Assembly: GCA_963713275.1 (NCBI GenBank) | Contig: CAVQLG010000010.1 | Coordinates: 62,001 to 126,000 of the forward strand | DNA: 64,000 nt | Source of the DNA: CAIWHR01 sp963713275 | GTDB taxonomy: Bacteria; Pseudomonadota; Gammaproteobacteria; Burkholderiales; Casimicrobiaceae | Direction: 5' to 3' | Translations under genes and position numbers: made by a program | In this document: one piece after another, positions 1-10,881 of the stretch | How the letters are laid out: every line of letters begins with the position of its first letter | Position numbering within the stretch: the first letter of the stretch is position 1 | The notes under the pieces: model-generated | Told to the model about the DNA's origin: nothing | Database searches by the model: none | What the model saw: only the letters and a program-made list of their open reading frames with translations

Positions 1-499
1 GCGCCTCCTCGGTCGTCGTCCCGCCGATGACCGCGATCTTCTTGCCGGCAAGATCGGTGAAGCGCTTCAGCTTGGCACCGGCACGGACGAGCACGCCGCC
101 GCCGTCGACGAAGATCGGCAGGCTGAAGTCGACCGCCTTCATCCGCGTCAGCGTCGTCGTCGTCGTCCCGCACTCGAGATCGACGCGGCCCGAGGCGACC
201 GCCGCGATCCGATCGGCGGCGTCGAGCGGCTCCCACAGCACCTTCATCTCGGCCAGACCGAGGTCCTTCTGCACCGCGGCCGCGACCCGGGCGCAGAGCT
301 CGACGCTGTATCCCAGCACCCGTCCGTCGCGGTCCCGGAACGAGAACGGCGCGGCGTCGTTGCGGTAACCCAGCGTGATCGCCCGTGCCTCCTTGATGCG
401 GTCGAGTGCCGGCGAGGGCGCCGCGGCCTCGACCGCAGCCGCGACCACGGCGAGACAGACGACCGCAAAGGCGAGTCCGAACGGAGATCGGCGGATCAT
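1..499 (-). CDS. Amino-acid ABC transporter substrate-binding protein (family 3), 3' part missing
   Basis: The gene starts at ATG 499 and runs off the left edge, so only about 166 N-terminal residues are visible; whole family members are usually 250-300 residues. Residues 1-27 are a signal peptide with a basic start (MIRRS) and a long Ala/Val run. The mature start matches periplasmic family 3 solute-binding proteins: a GYRNDAAPFSF strand near residue 45, then GYSVELC, DRIAAVASGRVDLECG and a VDFSLPIFVDGG segment. Known family role: captures a polar amino acid or similar small solute for a membrane permease. No permease is visible here, so the substrate cannot be named. Confidence 0.85.
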   Translation of the reverse strand, partial: MIRRSPFGLAFAVVCLAVVAAAVEAAAPSPALDRIKEARAITLGYRNDAAPFSFRDRDGRVLGYSVELCARVAAAVQKDLGLAEMKVLWEPLDAADRIAAVASGRVDLECGTTTTTLTRMKAVDFSLPIFVDGGGVLVRAGAKLKRFTDLAGKKIAVIGGTTTEEA

Positions 500-839
500 G
501 GGCTGGGCACGACGTTGCAATCGGCGCCGAGTTTAGCATGCGCCGTCGACCGGCCGGCCATCGCGGCATGCCGGTCCGGGGCCGCCGGCGGGCGCCCGTG
601 GAAGGTGGCGCAGAACACAAATCGCGTACACTTGGACCGCCCGAGCCACGAATGAAAGCGAGCGGAGGTGCCGGCGGGCCTTCGGCGCGGGGTTCCCGCG
701 CGCTGGCCCGGCCTTCCACCCTGCTCCCGGAACCCGAGGTCCCCCGCCATGCGTCCACGCCGTGCCTGCCTCACCGCCCTGCTTTTCGGACTGCTCACCG
801 GGGCGCCGACGCTCGCGATCGAGCCCTTGGCGCGTCCCG
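500..839. other. Intergenic gap with a 32-codon signal-peptide-like ORF
   Basis: This stretch separates the divergent binding-protein gene and xdhA and should hold both promoters, but I see no convincing -35/-10 pair. One short plus-strand ORF, 749-847, would encode a 32-residue peptide (MRPRRACLTALLFGLLTG and on) with the basic and hydrophobic parts of a signal peptide. It then stops, and its end overlaps the xdhA ATG at 840. It could be the remnant of a lost secreted-protein gene or chance. Coding confidence is low. Confidence 0.25.
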
Positions 840-2345
840 ATGCCTGACGCCATCCGCTTCCTGCTCAACGGCGACGAAGTTGCCGTCGCCGGCCTGTCGC
901 CGCAGACGACGCTGCTCGAATACCTGCGCGAAGTGCGGCGGCTTACCGGCACCAAGGAAGGCTGTGCCGAAGGCGACTGCGGCGCCTGCACGGTGATCGT
1001 CGCCGAGCCGATCGCCGGCGGCGCACTCGGGTGGCATCCGGTCAACGCCTGCATCCGCCTGCTGCCCACCGTCGACGGCAAGGCGGTGTTCACGGTCGAG
1101 AGCCTGCGCGGCGACGACGGCCGCCTGCATCCGGTGCAGGAAGCCCTGGTGCGCGAGCACGGCTCCCAGTGCGGGTTCTGCACGCCCGGCTTCGTGATGA
1201 GCCTCTTCGCCCTGTACAAGCGCACGGACCGGCCGTCGCGCGCCGACACGCTCGTCGCGCTGTCGGGCAATCTGTGTCGCTGCACCGGCTACCGGCCGAT
1301 CCTGGCCGCGGCGGCGGCGATGGCCGAGCTGTCCGCGCCCGCCGGCTGGCGCGGACCGGGTACGGAGGTCGACGGTCGGCGGCAGGTCAGCGCCGAGGAG
1401 CGCGAACTCGCGGCGCGCCTATCGCGCCTGCGCCGAGCGCACGACTTCGATTACGCGCACGCGGGGCAGACGTACCATGCGCCCGCCACGCTCGACGCGC
1501 TGGCGCGCTGCGTCGCCGACCATCCTCAGGCGCAGCTGCTCGCCGGCGGCACCGACGTCGGGCTCTGGGTGACCAAGGCGCAGCGATGCCTCGGCGATCT
1601 CATCCACACCGGCCAGGTTCCGGAATTGAAGGAGATCCGCGGTGACGCCGAAGGGCTGTCCATCGGCGCCGCGGCGACGCTGGAGTCGGCGTTCGCGGCG
1701 CTCGCCACCGCTTGGCCGGAGCTGCGCGAAACCTGGGAACGCTTCGCCTCGCCGCCGATCAGGCACTCCGGCACGCTGGGCGGCAACATCGCCAACGCCT
1801 CACCCATCGGGGATTCGATGCCGGCCTTGATCGCGCTCGACGCCGCGCTCGAGCTGCGGTGCGACGCCGCCACCCGCCGGCTGCCGCTGGAGGACTACTA
1901 CGTCGGCTACCGCCGGACGGCGCGGCAGCCCGGGGAGTTTCTGCTGCGCGTCCTCGTCCCCGCGCGCCGGCCCGGCACGGTGCTGCGCGCCTACAAGCTC
2001 GCGAAACGCCACGATCAGGACATCTCGTCGGTCTACGCCGCCTTCCGTCTGGACCTCGCCGGCGGGCGCATCGCCCACGCGCGCATCGCCTGCGGGGGGG
2101 TCGCCGCCACCCCGCGCCGCGCGCTCGCCACCGAGCGCGCGCTCGCCGGGCGCGAGTGGAACGAAGCCACGGCGCGCGCCGGCGTGCAAGCGCTCGCGTC
2201 CGAGTTCACGCCGATCAGCGACCTGCGGGCGAGCGCCGAGTACCGGCGCCGCGCGCTCGGGCGGCTCCTGTGGCGATGCTGGCTCGAGACCGACCCGGCG
2301 CGTCGCGCGGGGACGCCGCTCACCGTCGAGGACGTGAGCGCGTAG
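840..2345 (+). CDS. xdhA: Xanthine dehydrogenase small subunit (2Fe-2S and FAD)
   Basis: 501-residue electron-transfer subunit of xanthine dehydrogenase, which oxidises hypoxanthine and xanthine to urate in the cytoplasm. Residues 1-165 carry two [2Fe-2S] motifs: CAEGDCGACTV for the plant-type ferredoxin cluster, then CGFCTPGF and CRCTGYRP for the second. The FAD-binding domain follows from about residue 205, with LLAGGTDVGLW and SGTLGGNIANASPIGD, and a CO-dehydrogenase-flavoprotein-like C-terminal domain. I chose ATG 840 because homology begins at once (PDAIRFLLNGDEV); upstream in-frame starts add an Arg-rich stretch with no domain. First gene of xdhABC; xdhB starts 12 nt after the stop. Confidence 0.95.
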   Translation: MPDAIRFLLNGDEVAVAGLSPQTTLLEYLREVRRLTGTKEGCAEGDCGACTVIVAEPIAGGALGWHPVNACIRLLPTVDGKAVFTVESLRGDDGRLHPVQEALVREHGSQCGFCTPGFVMSLFALYKRTDRPSRADTLVALSGNLCRCTGYRPILAAAAAMAELSAPAGWRGPGTEVDGRRQVSAEERELAARLSRLRRAHDFDYAHAGQTYHAPATLDALARCVADHPQAQLLAGGTDVGLWVTKAQRCLGDLIHTGQVPELKEIRGDAEGLSIGAAATLESAFAALATAWPELRETWERFASPPIRHSGTLGGNIANASPIGDSMPALIALDAALELRCDAATRRLPLEDYYVGYRRTARQPGEFLLRVLVPARRPGTVLRAYKLAKRHDQDISSVYAAFRLDLAGGRIAHARIACGGVAATPRRALATERALAGREWNEATARAGVQALASEFTPISDLRASAEYRRRALGRLLWRCWLETDPARRAGTPLTVEDVSA

Positions 2346-2357
2346 GCTCACCTGCCG

Positions 2358-4695
2358 ATGGACACGCGCACGCGCCCCGCCACCACCGTCGCCGGTGCTG
2401 CCGTGCCGCACGACTCGGCCCACCTGCACGTCAGCGGCACGGCCGCGTACACCGACGACCTGACCGAGCCGCAGGGAACGCTGTACGCGGCGCTGGGCGC
2501 GAGCCCCATCGCGCACGGCCGCCTGCGCGGCGTCGACCTGACGGCGGTGCGCGCCGCCGCGGGCGTGGTCGACGCGATCACCGCGGCCGACCTGCCGCAC
2601 GCCAACGACGTCGGGCCGGTCGTGCGCGACGACCCCACCCTGGCCGCGGGCGAAGTGCACTACGTCGGCCAGCCGGTGTGCGCCGTGCTCGCGACCTCGA
2701 TGCCGGCGGCGCGCGCCGCGGCGCGGCTCGCCCGCTACGACATCGAGCCGCTGCCGGCGATCCTCTCGATCGAGGACGCGCGGGCCGCGCAGTCCTACGT
2801 GCTGCCGCCGGCCCACCTCGTGCGCGGCGACCCTGCCGCGGCACTGCGCGCCGCGCCGCATCGCCGCGCCGGGACGCTCAAGAGCGGCGGGCAGGACCAC
2901 TTCTACCTCGAAGGCCAGGTGTCGCTCGCCGTGCCGCAGGAGGACGGGGGCATGCTGCTGCACGTCTCGACGCAGCACCCGGGCGAGGTGCAGCATCTCG
3001 TCGCCGCCGCGCTCGGCGTCGCCGATCACCGCGTCACCGTCGTGTGCCGGCGCATGGGGGGAGGATTCGGCGGCAAGGAGACGCAGATGTCGCGCTTCGC
3101 CTGCATCGCGGCGGTGCTGGCCCGCCGCAGCGGCCGGGCGGTGAAGCTGCGCCTCGACCGCGACGACGACATGCTGATGACCGGCAAGCGCCACGCGTTT
3201 CGCTACGACTACGACGTCGGCTATCGACGCCGAAGGACGGATCCTCGGCCTCGACCTCACGCTGTCGTCGCGCTGCGGCTTCTCGGCGGACCTCTCGGGT
3301 CCCATCAACGACCGCGCGATGTTCCACGCCGACAACTGCTATTGGCTGCCCGCCGTCGCGCTGCACTCGTACCGCTGCAAGACGCACACGGTCAGCGACA
3401 CCGCGTTTCGCGGCTTCGGCGGCCCGCAGGGGATGTTCGCGATCGAGGGCGTGATCGACGCGATCGCCCGCGCGCTCGGCCGGGACCCGCTGGACGTCCG
3501 ACGGGTCAATCTCTACGGGGCGACCGAGCGCAACGTCACGCCGTACGGGATGACGATCGAGGACAACATCGCGCCGGAGCTCATCGACGCGCTCGAACGC
3601 AGCTCCGACTACCGCGGCCGCCGCCGCGCGATTCGCGAGTGGAACCGCGCCAGCCCGGTGCTCAAGCGCGGCATCGCGCTCACACCCGTCAAGTTCGGGA
3701 TCTCGTTCACCGCCACGCACTACAACCAGGCGGGCGCCCTGCTCCACCTCTACGCCGACGGCAGCCTGCTCGTGAACCACGGCGGCACCGAGATGGGACA
3801 GGGCCTGTTCACCAAGGTCGCCCAGGTCGTCGCGCAGGAGCTCGGCGTCGACCTTTCCCGCGTCGCCGTCAGCGCCTCGGACACGAGCAAGGTGCCCAAC
3901 GCGTCGCCGACCGCCGCGTCGTCGGGCAGCGACCTCAACGGCAAGGCGGCGCAGGAAGCCGCGGGCAAGCTCAAGGCGGCGCTGGCCCGGTTCGTCGCCG
4001 GGCGGCACGGCGGCGACGCGGCCGCCGTCGTGTTCGCCGACGACGAAGTCCGCCTCGGCGAGCAGCGTTTCCCGTTCGCCGAGATCGCGCGCGCCGCGTA
4101 CCTCGCGCGCGTGCCGCTGTCGGCCACCGGTTTCTATGCCACGCCGAAGATCCACTACGATGTCGCGACGCGCACCGGGCGGCCGTTCTACTACTTCGCC
4201 TACGGTGCTGCCGTGTCCGAGGTCGTCGTCGATACGCTGACCGGCGAGGCGCGGCTGCTCGCCGTAGACATCCTCCACGACGCGGGCGCCTCGCTCAACC
4301 CGGCGATCGACCGCGGACAGATCGAAGGCGGCTACCTGCAGGGCTACGGCTGGCTGACGATGGAGGAGTTGTGCTGGAACGACGCGGGCGCGCTCGCCAC
4401 GCACGCGCCGTCGACGTACAAGATTCCCACCGCGCGCGATTGGCCACCGCGTTTCCGCATCGATTTCTACGAGCGGCCGAACCGCGAGGAGACGATCCAC
4501 CGCTCCAAGGCCGTCGGCGAGCCCCCGTTCATGCTGGCGTTGTCAGCTTTCCACGCGATCCGCGACGCGCTCGCCGCTGTCGTGGTCGACGCCGAGCCGG
4601 CGCCGCTCGACGCGCCGGCGACTGCCGAGGCGATCCTGCGCGCGACCGGCGCTCTGGCCGACGGCGCCGCGCTGCCCGGCGCGCCGGCGTCGTGA
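2358..4695 (+). CDS. xdhB: Xanthine dehydrogenase large (molybdopterin) subunit, one frameshift
   Basis: Catalytic subunit binding the molybdenum cofactor, about 778 residues once corrected. The first 290 residues include the substrate-channel motif GGGFGGKETQ. Around 3220-3228 the reading frame jumps by one base: the in-frame text becomes Arg-rich nonsense while the next frame continues the family sequence (AEGRILGLDLTL, then AFRGFGGPQG and GTEMGQGLFTK). The catalytic glutamate motif KAVGEPPFM is at about 4510-4540. Removing one base in the GGCTATCGACGCC stretch restores a full-length protein. No other damage is visible, so a sequencing error is more likely than a pseudogene. The last bases overlap the xdhC start (GTGA). 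Confidence 0.9.
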
Positions 4696-5791
4696 CGATC
4701 GCCACCGCAGGGGCCGCGGGCAACCCCTACGCGGCGCTGCTGGCGGCGCTCGCCGCCCACCCCTGCGCGGCGCTGGTCGTCGTCGCCGATGCGCGTGCCT
4801 CGACGCCGCGGGAGGCGGGAGCGACGATGGTGGTCACGCCGGACGCAGCGCTCGGCACGATCGGCGGCGGCCGGCTCGAGTTCGAGGCGTTGCGCCTCGC
4901 CCGCGAAGCGATGGCTGCCGGGACGGGGGCCGTTTCCTGCGTTCGCTTTCCGCTCGCCGCCGCGCTCGGACAGTGCTGCGGCGGAGTCGCAACGCTGGCC
5001 TTCGTCCCCTTCACCCGCGCGGATCGCGACTGGATCGCGAGCGTCGACGCGGCGCTACGTTCCGGCGGCGAACTCGCGGTCGTCGTCGCGCTTTACCCCG
5101 GCGCGCCGGGCCGGATGGTCGTCACTGCAGCCGACGCGCAGGGCCGTCTCGGCGCGCCGGCCGCGAGCGAGGCGGCGATCGCGCTTGCGCGACGGCACCT
5201 CGCCGCAGCCTACCGCGCCGCGGCGGGCGCGGTGATCGTACAGGCGCCCGGCGGCGCGCTGCTCGTCCACGCCAGCGGTCCGGCGGCGCTTTGCGTCTGT
5301 CTCTTCGGCAACGGGCACGTCGGGCGCGCGCTGGCGCAGGTGCTGGGCGTGCTGCCGGTGCGCGTGCGCTGGATCGACGCCCGCGAATACGCCTTTCCGG
5401 AGGCGCCGGCCGGCAACGTCGAAATCGTCGCCACCGACCTGCCGGAAGCCGAGCTGCGCACCGCCCCGACCGGCGCCGCGGTGGTCGTCACCACGCACAG
5501 CCACGCGCTCGACTTCGAGCTCGTCGCGGCCGCGCTCGCGCGCGCGGACGACTGGAGTTACCTCGGCATGATCGGCTCGCGCGCCAAGCGCTCGCAGCTC
5601 GCGCGGCGCCTCGACGCGCGCGGCCTGCCCGCGGACGCGATCGATCGCGTCGCCTGCCCGATGGGGGTGGGCACGGGACTGCCGCGGGGCAAGGACCCCG
5701 GCACGATCGCCGTCGCCGTCGCCGCGCAGATCCTGGAGCGGCGCGAACGCGCGCTTGCCGCCGCCGCGCCGTGCGCCCCGCTGCGGCATAA
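4692..5791 (+). CDS. xdhC: Xanthine dehydrogenase accessory protein (sulfurated Moco insertion)
   Basis: XdhC family; known members bind molybdenum cofactor, promote its sulfuration and load it into XdhB. The GTG start overlaps the xdhB stop. Visible features: N-terminal XdhC/CoxI domain with GTIGGGRLEFEAL and GQCCGGVA, a Rossmann domain with CLFGNGHVGRAL near residue 200, then MIGSRAKRSQL and the terminal GVGTGLPRGKDPGTIAV signature. The family sequence ends near 5745, but this frame has no stop before 6957, deep inside the next gene. The adjacent frame stops at TAA 5789-5791, just before the ATPase start, so another one-base indel near 5750-5785 is likely. The end given is therefore an estimate. 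Confidence 0.85.
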
Positions 5792-5799
5792 TCGCGGAC

Positions 5800-7374
<1,575 letters not shown>

Positions 7375-7375
<1 letters not shown>

Positions 7376-8452
7376 TGCGGTTTCGCCTCGAATCGCGCCC
7401 CGAGCCTTCGCACGCCGCGGCGTGGCTTTCCCCGCTCATCGCGGTCGTGGCAACGCTGCTTCGTCGGCTTCGCGCTGTTCACGGCGCTCGGCAAGGACCC
7501 GGGGCAGGGGTTCTACGTCTTCTTCGTCAAGCCCGTCGAGTCGCGCTACGGGGTCGGCGAGCTGCTGCTCAAGGCCGGCCCGCTGATGCTGTGCGCGATC
7601 GGGCTCGCCGCCGGCTACCGCGCCAACGTCTGGAACATCGGAGCCGAAGGCCAGCTCACGATGGGCGCGATTTTCGGCGGCGGCCTGGCGCTCTTGTTTC
7701 ACGACGCGACGTCGCCGCTGCTGTTGCCGGCGATGATCCTCGCCGGCGCGCTGGGGGGGATGGCGTGGGCGGCGATCCCCGCGTTCCTGCGCACGCGTTT
7801 CAACGCCAACGAGATCCTCGTCTCCCTGATGCTGGTCTACATCGCCACGCTGACGCTGTCGCTCCTGGTGCACGGCCCCTGGCGCGACCCCGAGGGTTTC
7901 AACTTCCCGCAGTCGAAGATGTTCGAGCCGGCCGCGCTGCTGCCGAACCTGCTCGACGGGACGCGCCTGAACGCCGGCTTCCCGATCGCGCTCGCGGTCG
8001 TCGGGGCCGGCTGGGTGTTCATGGCGAAGAGCCTCGTCGGCTTCCAGATGCGCGTGGCAGGCCTCGCCCCCGCCGCGGCGAACTACGCCGGCATCTCGGC
8101 CACGCGCACCGTCTGGCTGGGCATGCTGATCGGCGGCGCGTGCGCGGGGATCGCCGGCGTCGGCGAGGCCGCGGGACCCATCGGCCAGCTGCTGCCGTCG
8201 ATCTCGCCCGGGTACGGATTCGCCGCGATCATCGTCGCCTTCGTCGGCCGCCTGCATCCGCTGGGCATCGTGCTCGCGAGCCTGCTCATGTCGCTGCTCT
8301 ACCTCGGCGGCGAGGCCGCGCAGATGGGGCTGGCGCTGCCCTCGGCGGTCACCGGTCTGTTCCAGGGCACGCTGCTCTTCTTTCTGCTCGCCGCGGACAT
8401 GTTCGTCAATTACCGTCTGCGCGCGGTCGTGGGCGCGGCGCGAGGCGCGTGA
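7375..8452 (+). CDS. Nucleoside-type ABC importer permease 1 (BMP family partner), one frameshift
   Basis: Polytopic inner-membrane permease, about 358 residues corrected, of the branched-chain/ribose permease superfamily subtype that pairs with BMP (PnrA/Med-like) binding proteins. Diagnostic segments are GYRANVWNIGAEGQLTMGA, RFNANEILVSLML and GYGFAAIIVAFVGRLHP. The N-terminus (MRFRLESRPEPSH and a first hydrophobic segment) is in one frame. Near 7455-7462 one extra base moves the rest, VGFALFTALGKDPGQGFYVFF onwards, into the next frame. The start overlaps the ATPase stop (ATGA) and the stop overlaps the second permease start (TGATG), showing tight translational coupling. Confidence 0.88.
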
Positions 8453-9372
8453 TGGACGTCGTCGCCGAGCTGTTCGTGCTGACGCTCGCCGCCGGCACCC
8501 CACTCGTCTACGCCGCGCTCGGCGAGCTCGTCACCGAGAAGTCGGGCGTCCTCAACCTCGGGGTCGAGGGCATGATGCTGGTCGGCGCCGTGGTCGCGTT
8601 CGCCGTGGCGGCCAACACCGGCCATCCCTGGCAGGGAGTCGCGGCAGGCGTCGCCGCGGGGGCGGCGCTGGCGCTCGTGTTCGCGCTGCTCACGCTGTCG
8701 CTGATGGCGAACCAGGTCGCGACCGGCCTCGCGCTCTCGCTGTTCGGCGTCGGTCTGTCGGCCTTCGTCGGACTCGACTACGTCAGCGTGGTCATCGAGG
8801 GCATCAAGCCGGCGCGCATCGAGGCGCTGTCCGACCTGCCGGTGATCGGCAAGATCCTGGTCGGCCACAACCCTCTCGTCTACCTGTCGCTGGCGCTCTT
8901 CGCCGGCATCCAGTGGTTCCTCTACCGCACCCGGCCCGGGCTCGTGCTGCGCGCGATCGGGGAGTCGCCGCAATCGGCGCACGCGATCGGGTATCCGGTG
9001 GTGCGCATCCGCTATCTCGCCGTGGTCTTCGGCGGGGCCTGCGCGGGCCTCGCCGGCGCGTATCTGGCGGTCGCCTACACGCCGTTGTGGGTCGAGGGCA
9101 TGAGCGCCGGCCGGGGCTGGATCGCGCTGGCGCTGGTCGTGTTCGCCACCTGGCGCCCGTGGCGGGTGCTCGCCGGCGCGTATCTGTTCGGCGGAGTCAC
9201 GCTGGCGACGTTCCAGGCGCAGGCGGCGGGCGTCGCCGTACCGTCGCAACTGCTGTCGATGCTGCCCTACGCCGCGACGATCGTCGTGCTCGCGGTCATC
9301 TCGCGCGACGCGGCGACGATCCGGCAGAACGCGCCGGCGTCCCTGGGGCGAGCGTTCCACCCCGACGGCTGA
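8452..9372 (+). CDS. Nucleoside-type ABC importer permease 2
   Basis: 306-residue polytopic permease, intact, second half of the channel formed with the preceding permease. Family segments are TPLVYAALGELVTEKSGVLN near residue 16, LNLGVEGMMLVGA, and YPVVRIRYLAVVFGG late in the protein; about eight hydrophobic helices can be traced. It ends the xdhABC-ABC run; no gene follows for about 270 bases. The matching periplasmic binding protein is not here, but a BMP-family protein at 20764-21867 is the obvious candidate. Confidence 0.92.
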   Translation: MDVVAELFVLTLAAGTPLVYAALGELVTEKSGVLNLGVEGMMLVGAVVAFAVAANTGHPWQGVAAGVAAGAALALVFALLTLSLMANQVATGLALSLFGVGLSAFVGLDYVSVVIEGIKPARIEALSDLPVIGKILVGHNPLVYLSLALFAGIQWFLYRTRPGLVLRAIGESPQSAHAIGYPVVRIRYLAVVFGGACAGLAGAYLAVAYTPLWVEGMSAGRGWIALALVVFATWRPWRVLAGAYLFGGVTLATFQAQAAGVAVPSQLLSMLPYAATIVVLAVISRDAATIRQNAPASLGRAFHPDG

Positions 9373-9487
9373 CGCGGGCGCGTCGACGAGGCCGCAGGGT
9401 CGGGATTCGCGGCCCGGCGCACGCCCTCGGCAACCGCCTCGATCGGGGCCGCCCGGCACGTCGGGGGATGCGCGCAACCGCGCCGAG

Positions 9488-9493
9488 TAGAAT
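9488..9493 (+). promoter_or_regulatory. Possible -10 element (TAGAAT) for the RND efflux operon
   Basis: TAGAAT lies 149 nt before the efflux adaptor start in the 269-nt gap after the ABC permease. The same hexamer occurs before the BMP gene and the patatin gene. No good -35 is visible 17 nt upstream, so this is a weak call. Confidence 0.3.
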
Positions 9494-9641
9494 GAACGCC
9501 GACTCCAGCGCCCCCGCCCCCGCCCGAGGCCACGTCGTTCCCCGCCTGCACCTCGTCCCTGCAACTCCCCGCCCGCCCCCGTCTTGCTGCCCGTGTTCGC
9601 GCGGGAACGGGAGCGGTTCCGGCCTTGCCGACATTCCACTC

Positions 9642-10877
9642 ATGCCGATCAACCTCTGGTTTGCGCGTTCCCTCGCCGCCCTGCTCGCCGGTGCCACGCT
9701 GCTCGGCGGCTGTGACCGCGGGCAGTCCCCGGGGCCCGGCCCAGGCGGCGCACCGCCGGCGGTCGGCGTCGTCGCCGTGATCGCGCAGCCGGTGCCGATG
9801 GTCGCCGAGCTTCCCGGGCGCACCGCCGCCTACCTGATCGCCGAGGTGCGGCCGCAGGTCTCGGGCATCGTCGCCCGGCGTGCCTTCGTCGAGGGCAGCG
9901 ACGTCAAGGCCGGCGCACTGCTCTACGAGATCGCGCCCGCGGCCTACGCCGCCACGCGCGACAGCGCGGTGGCGAGCCTCGCCCGTGCGGAGGCCAACCG
10001 GGACGCGGCGCGGGTGAAGGCGCTGCGCCACGCCGACCTCGTCAAGATCGACGCCGTCAGCAAGCAGGCGAACGACGATGCCCAGGCCGCCTGGCAGCTC
10101 GCCGACGCCGAAGTCGCGGTCGCCCGCGCGGCCGTCGCGAAGGCGCGCATCGACCTCGACTACACGCGCGTCAGCGCGCCGATCTCGGGGCGCATCGGCC
10201 GCTCGATGGTCACCGCGGGAGCTCTGGTCACCGCCAACCAGGCCAGCCCGCTCGCCACGATCCAGCAACTCGACCCGATCTACGTCGACGTGACCCAGAC
10301 GACCACCGACCTCCTGCGCCTGCGGCGGGAGCTCGCGGCCGGGCGGTTGCAGACCGCGGGCACGGGGAGCGTCCCGGTCCGGTTGGTGCTGGAGGACGGC
10401 AGCGTCTACGGGAAGGAGGGCAGGCTTGCGTTCTCGGAGGTTGCGGTGGACCCGGGGACGGGCAGCGTGACGCTGCGCGCGCTGTTTCCGAACCCGAACG
10501 CCGAGCTCCTGCCGGGGATGTACGTGCGCGCCCGGCTGACCCAGGGCGTGCTGCGCGACGCGATCCTCGTCCCCCACGCCGCAGTGACGCGCAACCCGCA
10601 AGGCAAGGCCGAGGTGCTGCTCGTCAACGCCGAGAACAAGGTCGAGGTGCGCGTCGTCGAGACCGCGCAGACGCAAGGCCCGCACTGGGTGGTGAGCCAC
10701 GGGCTCGCCGCAGGCGAGCGCGTCGTCGTCGAGGGCCTGCAGAAGGTGCGCCCCGGCATGGTCGTCGCGGCGCAGCCGGTCCTCGCGGCGCAGCCGGTCG
10801 TCGCGGCGCAGCCCGTGGGCGCTGCCGCGTCCACGTCCGGCGGCGCGCCCGCCGGCCCCGGCGCCACGAAGCACTGA
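9642..10877 (+). CDS. RND efflux periplasmic adaptor (membrane fusion lipoprotein)
   Basis: 411-residue membrane-fusion protein of the AcrA/MexA family, which bridges the RND pump and outer-membrane channel. A lipobox (LLGGC, Cys about residue 24) follows a hydrophobic signal. Visible parts: lipoyl half-motif PQVSGIVARRAFVEGSDVKAG, a long Ala-rich coiled-coil hairpin (residues 100-165), second lipoyl half DYTRVSAPISGRIGRS, beta-barrel domain with LLPGMYVRARL and membrane-proximal domain. The C-terminus has a short tandem repeat of AAQPV units. ATG 9642 is chosen because it opens directly into the signal peptide. The pump gene starts 4 nt after the stop. Drug specificity cannot be read from sequence. 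Confidence 0.93.
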   Translation: MPINLWFARSLAALLAGATLLGGCDRGQSPGPGPGGAPPAVGVVAVIAQPVPMVAELPGRTAAYLIAEVRPQVSGIVARRAFVEGSDVKAGALLYEIAPAAYAATRDSAVASLARAEANRDAARVKALRHADLVKIDAVSKQANDDAQAAWQLADAEVAVARAAVAKARIDLDYTRVSAPISGRIGRSMVTAGALVTANQASPLATIQQLDPIYVDVTQTTTDLLRLRRELAAGRLQTAGTGSVPVRLVLEDGSVYGKEGRLAFSEVAVDPGTGSVTLRALFPNPNAELLPGMYVRARLTQGVLRDAILVPHAAVTRNPQGKAEVLLVNAENKVEVRVVETAQTQGPHWVVSHGLAAGERVVVEGLQKVRPGMVVAAQPVLAAQPVVAAQPVGAAASTSGGAPAGPGATKH

Positions 10878-10881
10878 CGCC

